9,417 bases of DNA from Thiodiazotropha sp037382205. GTDB taxonomy: Bacteria > Pseudomonadota > Gammaproteobacteria > Chromatiales > Chromatiaceae. The translations under genes and the position numbers were made by a program. The DNA lies in assembly GCA_037382205.1 (NCBI GenBank), contig JARRQD010000300.1, forward strand, positions 1 through 9,417. The letters are read 5' to 3'. The notes under the pieces were generated by a model. That model saw only the letters and a program-made list of their open reading frames with translations. It ran no database searches and had not been told where the DNA came from. Below, one piece after another: positions 6,003-9,417 of the stretch (position 1 is its first letter; each line of letters begins with the position of its first letter).

Positions 6003-6662
6003 TTAGTTTTGTGTAACTTTAATTATTTTAAAATCTACATTAGAACTTTCACTTATTAGAGACCATCCCTTTTTATTTAATCTTTCATTAAGGTCATGTA
6101 GATGCTTTTTCATGTTAGTGAAATTGACATTACAAGACAGTTGGAATTGCTCAGTTGTAGCTTTTTTTAATCTAAAATCTATATTAATACCTATGTCATC
6201 TGTATAACTAAAGTTCCATTCATTTTGAACTGAAGTATTTATTTTGTGTGTTGATAGATAGTGCTTATCAATAAACGTTGATATCTCTTCCAACGATTGG
6301 ATTGCAGTAGTACTTACTGTATTAGGAATATTTAAATTGTTCTTTGTCGATATAGATAATATTTCTTGAGGAAGATTTAATAGTAAATCAGAGGGCGATT
6401 GGTCTTTTTCTTTCTCAGTCAGATCTTGAGAATAAATTATTTCTTTTTCAACCGAGTGGGTATCAGAGATTATTTCTCCATCATTTTCTTTTTGTTCGCT
6501 ATTTGTTTCTTTTAATTTATTTTTTAACTTATCATTTAGTTTATCTTTCAACTCATTATTTAATTTATCTAATTTTTCACAAAACTCTATTTTATCTGTA
6601 TCTATTTTCAGACTTGATCTCTGTGTAATATTATTTGTATGTGTAGTTGTAATATTATTCAT
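6003..6662 (-). CDS. sctP: Probable T3SS needle-length / substrate-specificity protein SctP
   Basis: SctP proteins are secreted, largely disordered rulers that set needle length and trigger the switch to later substrates by contacting SctU. This 219-residue product is called from its place right after sctO and from its shape: a polar, Asn/Lys/Thr/Glu-rich N-terminal two thirds and a more ordered C-terminus (about 145-219; INIDFRLKKATTEQFQLSC, then LHDLNERLNKKGWSLI) that resembles the FliK/YscP-type C-terminal domain. Sequence conservation in this family is poor, so the name rests mainly on synteny. Residues 30-52 are a Lys/Leu/Asn repeat, and the N-terminus has a direct DNA repeat. The start ATG 6660-6662 has an AGGA site at 6671-6674 that overlaps the sctO stop. 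Part of the gene is below 20 % G+C by hand count, the most AT-rich stretch in the window. Confidence 0.7.
   Translation of the reverse strand: MNNITTTHTNNITQRSSLKIDTDKIEFCEKLDKLNNELKDKLNDKLKNKLKETNSEQKENDGEIISDTHSVEKEIIYSQDLTEKEKDQSPSDLLLNLPQEILSISTKNNLNIPNTVSTTAIQSLEEISTFIDKHYLSTHKINTSVQNEWNFSYTDDIGINIDFRLKKATTEQFQLSCNVNFTNMKKHLHDLNERLNKKGWSLISESSNVDFKIIKVTQN
6507..6575 (-). repeat. Imperfect Lys/Leu/Asn coding repeat in sctP
   Basis: Residues 30-52 of SctP read as near-repeats of DKLN followed by ELK or KLK (KLDKLNNELKDKLNDKLKNK). At DNA level, related copies of a T-rich motif (TTTAGTTTATCT and TTTAATTTATCT on the plus strand) recur. Slippage here could change protein length. Confidence 0.6.
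6624..6659 (-). repeat. Direct 12-bp repeat at the sctP 5' end
   Basis: TGTAATATTATT (plus strand) occurs at 6624-6635 and again at 6648-6659, exactly 24 nt apart, starting right after the sctP ATG. Both copies encode Asn-Asn-Ile-Thr. Each contains the palindrome AATATT. Confidence 0.75.
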
Positions 6663-6670
6663 ACTTAGGT

Positions 6671-6674
6671 TCCT
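6671..6674 (-). promoter_or_regulatory. Ribosome binding site of sctP
   Basis: AGGA on the minus strand lies 8 nt before the sctP ATG and overlaps the sctO stop codon (TAG 6673-6675), so translation of the two genes is probably coupled. Confidence 0.55.
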
Positions 6675-7131
6675 ACTTTATACTACTTTCCTGATTTTCT
6701 TCATCTTCCATGCTTTCGTGTCGTATATTATCTGCATTAATGAGTGATTTATGTATTTTTGATAACTTTTCCGTTTTTAACTTTTGTTTATTCCACAACT
6801 TACTTGTTTTCTTGTGATTTAAATCTGCTTCGTTTTTCTCATCGACTTCTTGATTATAATAGTACTCATGCATTTCAAGATCATAATTGAGCCAAAACCT
6901 ACGAATGTGAACGTGTTCCCTTTTAGTAGGAGAACTCATTACTTTCTCATGTGTTAAATAACTGATTAACTCTCCAGTCTCACTGTTTATCTTTTTTATT
7001 TCACCATCTCGCTTTACGACCTTATCGCATGCTTCAAGTAGTTTCACTTTTGATTCAGCGAGTTCTTTTTCTAATCTTCTCACTCTTAATTCATTGATTT
7101 TATTTAGCTTATGTAGTTGTTTAGCGTCCAT
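6673..7131 (-). CDS. sctO: T3SS central stalk protein SctO (YscO/FliJ family)
   Basis: SctO is the coiled-coil stalk that inserts into the SctN hexamer and links it to the export gate protein SctV. The 152 residues are the usual size and almost wholly charged and helical. A first coiled coil lies at about 5-60 (NELRVRRLEKELAESKVKLL) and a second at about 78-135. Between them is the family hallmark RRFWLNYDLEMHEYYY at 77-92, comparable to the Trp/Tyr-containing segment of YscO and SsaO. Its place between sctN and sctP agrees. The ATG at 7129-7131 is 9 nt after the sctN stop and has no Shine-Dalgarno, so coupling to sctN is likely. The C-terminal tail (140-152) is acidic. Confidence 0.85.
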   Translation of the reverse strand: MDAKQLHKLNKINELRVRRLEKELAESKVKLLEACDKVVKRDGEIKKINSETGELISYLTHEKVMSSPTKREHVHIRRFWLNYDLEMHEYYYNQEVDEKNEADLNHKKTSKLWNKQKLKTEKLSKIHKSLINADNIRHESMEDEENQESSIK

Positions 7132-7140
7132 TGGAATTGA

Positions 7141-8463
7141 TTAACTATTTATTAGAATATTTAATTGTTCTATTGCTTCATCAAGGTGAATGTAATCAGA
7201 AACACTCTGTTTAAGAAAACTTTTTATACTATCTATTTTTGATATAGACTCATCAGCAAGCTTATCACTGCCTTCTTCGTATTCTCCCACTTGAACTAAA
7301 AATTCTACTTCTAAATATTTGGCTAAAAGAGTTCTTAATTTTGATATATTAGCTCTATGTTGATCAGTAGTGATAAGATTAATTAATCGACTTGTACTGT
7401 TTAATATGTCAATTGCTGGATAATGGTTTTCTTGTGCTAATTTTCTTGTAAGTATGATATGTCCATCAAGTAATGACCTAACTTCCTCTGCAATTGGATC
7501 ATTAGTCTCTTCATCCTCAACTAGAACTGTATAGAAAGCGGTCATAGTTCCACTATTATCATTACCTGATCGTTCAAAGAGTTTTGGTAACTCTGCGAAT
7601 ACAGATGACGGATAACCTCTCCTCACTGGTGGTTCACCAACGGATAATCCTATCTCTCTTAAAGCTCGAGCGAACCTTGTTACTGAGTCCATCAATAACA
7701 ATACATTTTTACCTTCAGACCTGAATCCTTCTGCGATAGCTGTCGCTGTATACGCAGCACGTAGGCGTTCCATAGCCGGTCGGTCCGATGTTGAAATTAC
7801 GAGCACGGCCCTCTTTAAACCCTCTTTGGTTAATGTATGCTCTAAAAATTCTCCTACTTCTCTCCCCCTCTCACCGATCAGAGCTATAACGATGATGTCA
7901 GTTTCAGCATGTCTTGCTATCATCGATAATAGAGTAGACTTTCCGCCTCCTGCTGGCGCAAAAACACCAGTTCTTTGTCCTACACCAAGCGTTAAACTGG
8001 CATCTATCGACCTCACTCCTGTCGAGACTGGGGTATTGATCGGTTTTCTTGTTAGTGGTGATGGTGCATCTCTATATATCGGTATTTCACGACAATTAGT
8101 TGGTAAGTCCTTATCATCTAGTGGCCTACCCATACCATCTAATATTCTACCAACTAGTTGATTTGAGTACTTTATTGTTGACCTTTCTTTAATAACAATT
8201 ACTTCAGAGTCCTGTGCTACACCTTGAATATTACCCAATGGCAATAATATTGCATTCTCACCAGAGATACCGACGACATCTGCATAGATTTTATGTGACT
8301 TATTCTTATCAGTAATAACACATTGTTGCCCGATCCTTGCGTTAATACCTGATACTTTGATCGATGTACCATAGGCCTCTACTACACGACCCTTCCTGTG
8401 CAAAGTGTCGATATCGTCAAGGACAGTTGCTAATCTCCTATATTTTGATTGGTTTTGTATCAT
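7141..8463 (-). CDS. sctN: T3SS ATPase SctN (YscN/HrcN/FliI family)
   Basis: SctN is the hexameric ATPase at the cytosolic base of the T3SS that strips chaperones from substrates and energises export. The 440 residues match the family. The N-terminal beta domain spans about 25-95. The nucleotide-binding domain has Walker A APAGGGKST at 169-177, the GERGREVGEF motif at 198-207, Walker B VLLLMDS at 254-260 followed by VTRFARALREIGLSVGEPP, and PVRRGYPSSVFAELPKLFERSG at 279-300. In HYPAIDILNSTSRL (347-360), Arg 359 aligns with the arginine finger of EscN. The C-terminal chaperone-binding region is at about 380-440. All catalytic residues are present. The ATG at 8461-8463 follows sctL by 34 nt, the longest gap in the operon, with no clear Shine-Dalgarno and no better in-frame start upstream. 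The core is about 48 % G+C in one hand-counted line, higher than its neighbours. Confidence 0.98.
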   Translation of the reverse strand: MIQNQSKYRRLATVLDDIDTLHRKGRVVEAYGTSIKVSGINARIGQQCVITDKNKSHKIYADVVGISGENAILLPLGNIQGVAQDSEVIVIKERSTIKYSNQLVGRILDGMGRPLDDKDLPTNCREIPIYRDAPSPLTRKPINTPVSTGVRSIDASLTLGVGQRTGVFAPAGGGKSTLLSMIARHAETDIIVIALIGERGREVGEFLEHTLTKEGLKRAVLVISTSDRPAMERLRAAYTATAIAEGFRSEGKNVLLLMDSVTRFARALREIGLSVGEPPVRRGYPSSVFAELPKLFERSGNDNSGTMTAFYTVLVEDEETNDPIAEEVRSLLDGHIILTRKLAQENHYPAIDILNSTSRLINLITTDQHRANISKLRTLLAKYLEVEFLVQVGEYEEGSDKLADESISKIDSIKSFLKQSVSDYIHLDEAIEQLNILINS

Positions 8464-8497
8464 TTTGAATAGTAGTACTGTTCCGGTATTCGTTGTC

Positions 8498-9130
8498 TCA
8501 CAAACTTAATTCATCTAACATATTATTTTTTAGCATTTTTAGCTGATCATCAAAACTTGCAATAGTGTCTCCGGTTGGCGATTTTATGATAACGTCAAGG
8601 CTTCCTAGCATTTGATCAGCTTTAACCTCCATTGTCGATAATTCACTATTACTATCATGCGCAATTGAATTCAGTTTTTCCTGTAAGGCGGCTACATGAT
8701 CTGGATTTACTTTAATTTGTAACTCCCTTTTGTTACTTAAATTTTGAATAGCCGTGATAGCAAGTTTTTCAATCATTTCATTCGGTGCAATTCCAGTTGC
8801 TATTTTTTTCGTTACATCACAAGCCAACTCTATTATTTCATGATCAGTTTCTATGCGATTTGTATATATATTTTCGGTAAGATCATTCAAATAAGTTTTA
8901 AATAATTCATTAATTTTTGTCTCCGCTTTTTCAATCCCTTCCTGATAGCCAACTTCGTAGCCATCTAGCACGGCTGCCTTGATCTTTGACTCTTCTTTCT
9001 CTTTTAGTGTGCGAATATAATCAAGAACATTCTCAGCACTTGATAGTTTTAGAACATCGTCTTGAGATATTAATAGATTATCGGTACTACATGTAGCAAC
9101 GTCATTACTGATCAGAACAAGATAGCTCAT
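8498..9130 (-). CDS. sctL: T3SS ATPase regulator / stator protein SctL (YscL/HrpE/FliH family)
   Basis: SctL forms the spokes that link the SctN hexamer to SctQ pods and restrains ATPase activity. The 210 residues are the family size. A variable N-terminus (1-30) is followed by a charged helix with AVLDGYEVGYQEGIEKAETK at 53-72, the GxxxG-type region typical of FliH and YscL. A helical domain covers about 75-135, and the conserved C-terminal domain has QIKVNPDHVAALQEKL at 138-153 and LGSLDVIIKSPTGDTIASF at 175-193. The ATG at 9128-9130 is supported by a good Shine-Dalgarno. It sits 12 nt after the preceding gene, as in yscK-yscL and nolU-nolV. Confidence 0.93.
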   Translation of the reverse strand: MSYLVLISNDVATCSTDNLLISQDDVLKLSSAENVLDYIRTLKEKEESKIKAAVLDGYEVGYQEGIEKAETKINELFKTYLNDLTENIYTNRIETDHEIIELACDVTKKIATGIAPNEMIEKLAITAIQNLSNKRELQIKVNPDHVAALQEKLNSIAHDSNSELSTMEVKADQMLGSLDVIIKSPTGDTIASFDDQLKMLKNNMLDELSL

Positions 9131-9136
9131 TCTTTA

Positions 9137-9141
9137 CCTTC
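9137..9141 (-). promoter_or_regulatory. Ribosome binding site of sctL
   Basis: GAAGG on the minus strand is 6 nt before the sctL ATG. It directly follows, and overlaps by one base, the second of two tandem in-frame TGA codons (9140-9145) that end the preceding gene. Confidence 0.65.
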
Positions 9142-9142
9142 A

Positions 9143-9417
9143 TCAAGTGCTACTCGTATGATGCAATACGAATAGTGTATGTTTCATAATTTCATTTGCT
9201 AATACAGGATCTAATTTACCTTTCGATTGTGGTAATACGTTACTTAACCAAGGCCTTACTCTCATACTATTACTCGAGACGATTACAGATGCACCTGAAG
9301 ACAACAAATGCTCTTTTACATTTGTAATATTTATCGGCTTTATTTGGTTACTATTTACCTTTGTCGTTTCCAGTATAAAATCAAATAATTTTTCGCCTAT
9401 TAGCTCTCTTACTTCCT
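9143..9417 (-). CDS. sctK: C-terminal part of probable T3SS sorting-platform protein SctK (partial)
   Basis: An open minus-strand frame runs in from the right edge and ends at TGA 9143-9145, backed up by a second in-frame TGA at 9140-9142. The visible 90 residues (ELIGEKLFDFILETT, then SMRVRPWLSNVLPQSKGKL and EIMKHTLFVLHHTSST) are soluble, with no membrane segment. SctK-family sequences (YscK, HrpD, NolU) are poorly conserved and I cannot name a diagnostic motif, so the call is by position: the gene directly before sctL is sctK in Ysc, Hrp1 and Rhc clusters. SctK would cap the SctQ pods under the inner-membrane ring. Confidence 0.5.
   Translation of the reverse strand, partial: EVRELIGEKLFDFILETTKVNSNQIKPINITNVKEHLLSSGASVIVSSNSMRVRPWLSNVLPQSKGKLDPVLANEIMKHTLFVLHHTSST

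Noticed and set aside
6668..6673. GGAACC on the minus strand as the -35 half of a hrp box
   Set aside because: No CCAC-type second half follows at 15-16 nt, and the motif is explained by the sctO stop and the sctP ribosome binding site.
7826..8161. Plus-strand open frame of 111 codons opposite sctN
   Set aside because: It is antisense to the conserved Walker A region of sctN and has no recognisable product. The same applies to plus-strand frames at 2480-2668 and 4195-4497 and the minus-strand frame at 314-523.

Overview
The window is most of a type III secretion system (T3SS) cluster. Eleven consecutive minus-strand genes (about 907 to the right edge) meet a short plus-strand region at the left end. 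Read in the direction of transcription (right to left), the order is sctK(partial) - sctL - sctN - sctO - sctP - unknown ORF - sensor histidine kinase - broken FixJ-type response regulator - sctQ - sctR - sctS - sctT. Gaps between genes are 1 to 34 nt, several stop codons overlap the next ribosome binding site, and no internal terminator is visible, so this reads as one long operon whose promoter lies beyond the right edge. SctN, SctR, SctS, SctT, SctL and SctO look intact and of normal length. They supply the ATPase complex (K/L/N/O), part of the sorting platform (Q), the export gate (R/S/T) and the needle-length/substrate-switch protein (P).

Two things depart from textbook T3SS clusters. 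First, an unrecognised 279-residue ORF and a two-component pair sit between sctP and sctQ, genes that are adjacent in Ysc, Ssa and Hrp1 systems. Second, both members of the pair appear damaged at the phosphorelay itself. The kinase keeps its His-Glu-Leu box but seems to lack about 20 residues right after it. The regulator has a frameshift, and about 25 residues that should carry the phospho-acceptor Asp are missing, while its LuxR-type DNA-binding domain is intact. SctQ also looks about 10 residues short inside its C-terminal SpoA domain. All three apparent junctions are A-rich on the coding strand. This pattern suggests small-deletion decay, or possibly sequence error; I cannot tell which from one window.

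On the left, the plus strand carries the C-terminal end of a Ser-rich ORF (3-197) and an unrecognised 221-residue ORF (225-890). They lie in the same frame, separated by one TAA and nine codons, and converge on sctT with only 16 nt between stop codons. sctU, which usually follows sctT, is not there.

The organism is a proteobacterium by gene content (T3SS plus a FixL/FixJ-like pair); I cannot place it further. Base composition is mosaic by hand counts of 60-base lines: about 45-48 % G+C in the plus-strand ORF and the core of sctN, 25-32 % in sctR and the unknown ORF, and below 20 % in part of sctP. This is typical of an AT-rich accessory island. No RNA gene, insertion sequence or CRISPR array was seen.
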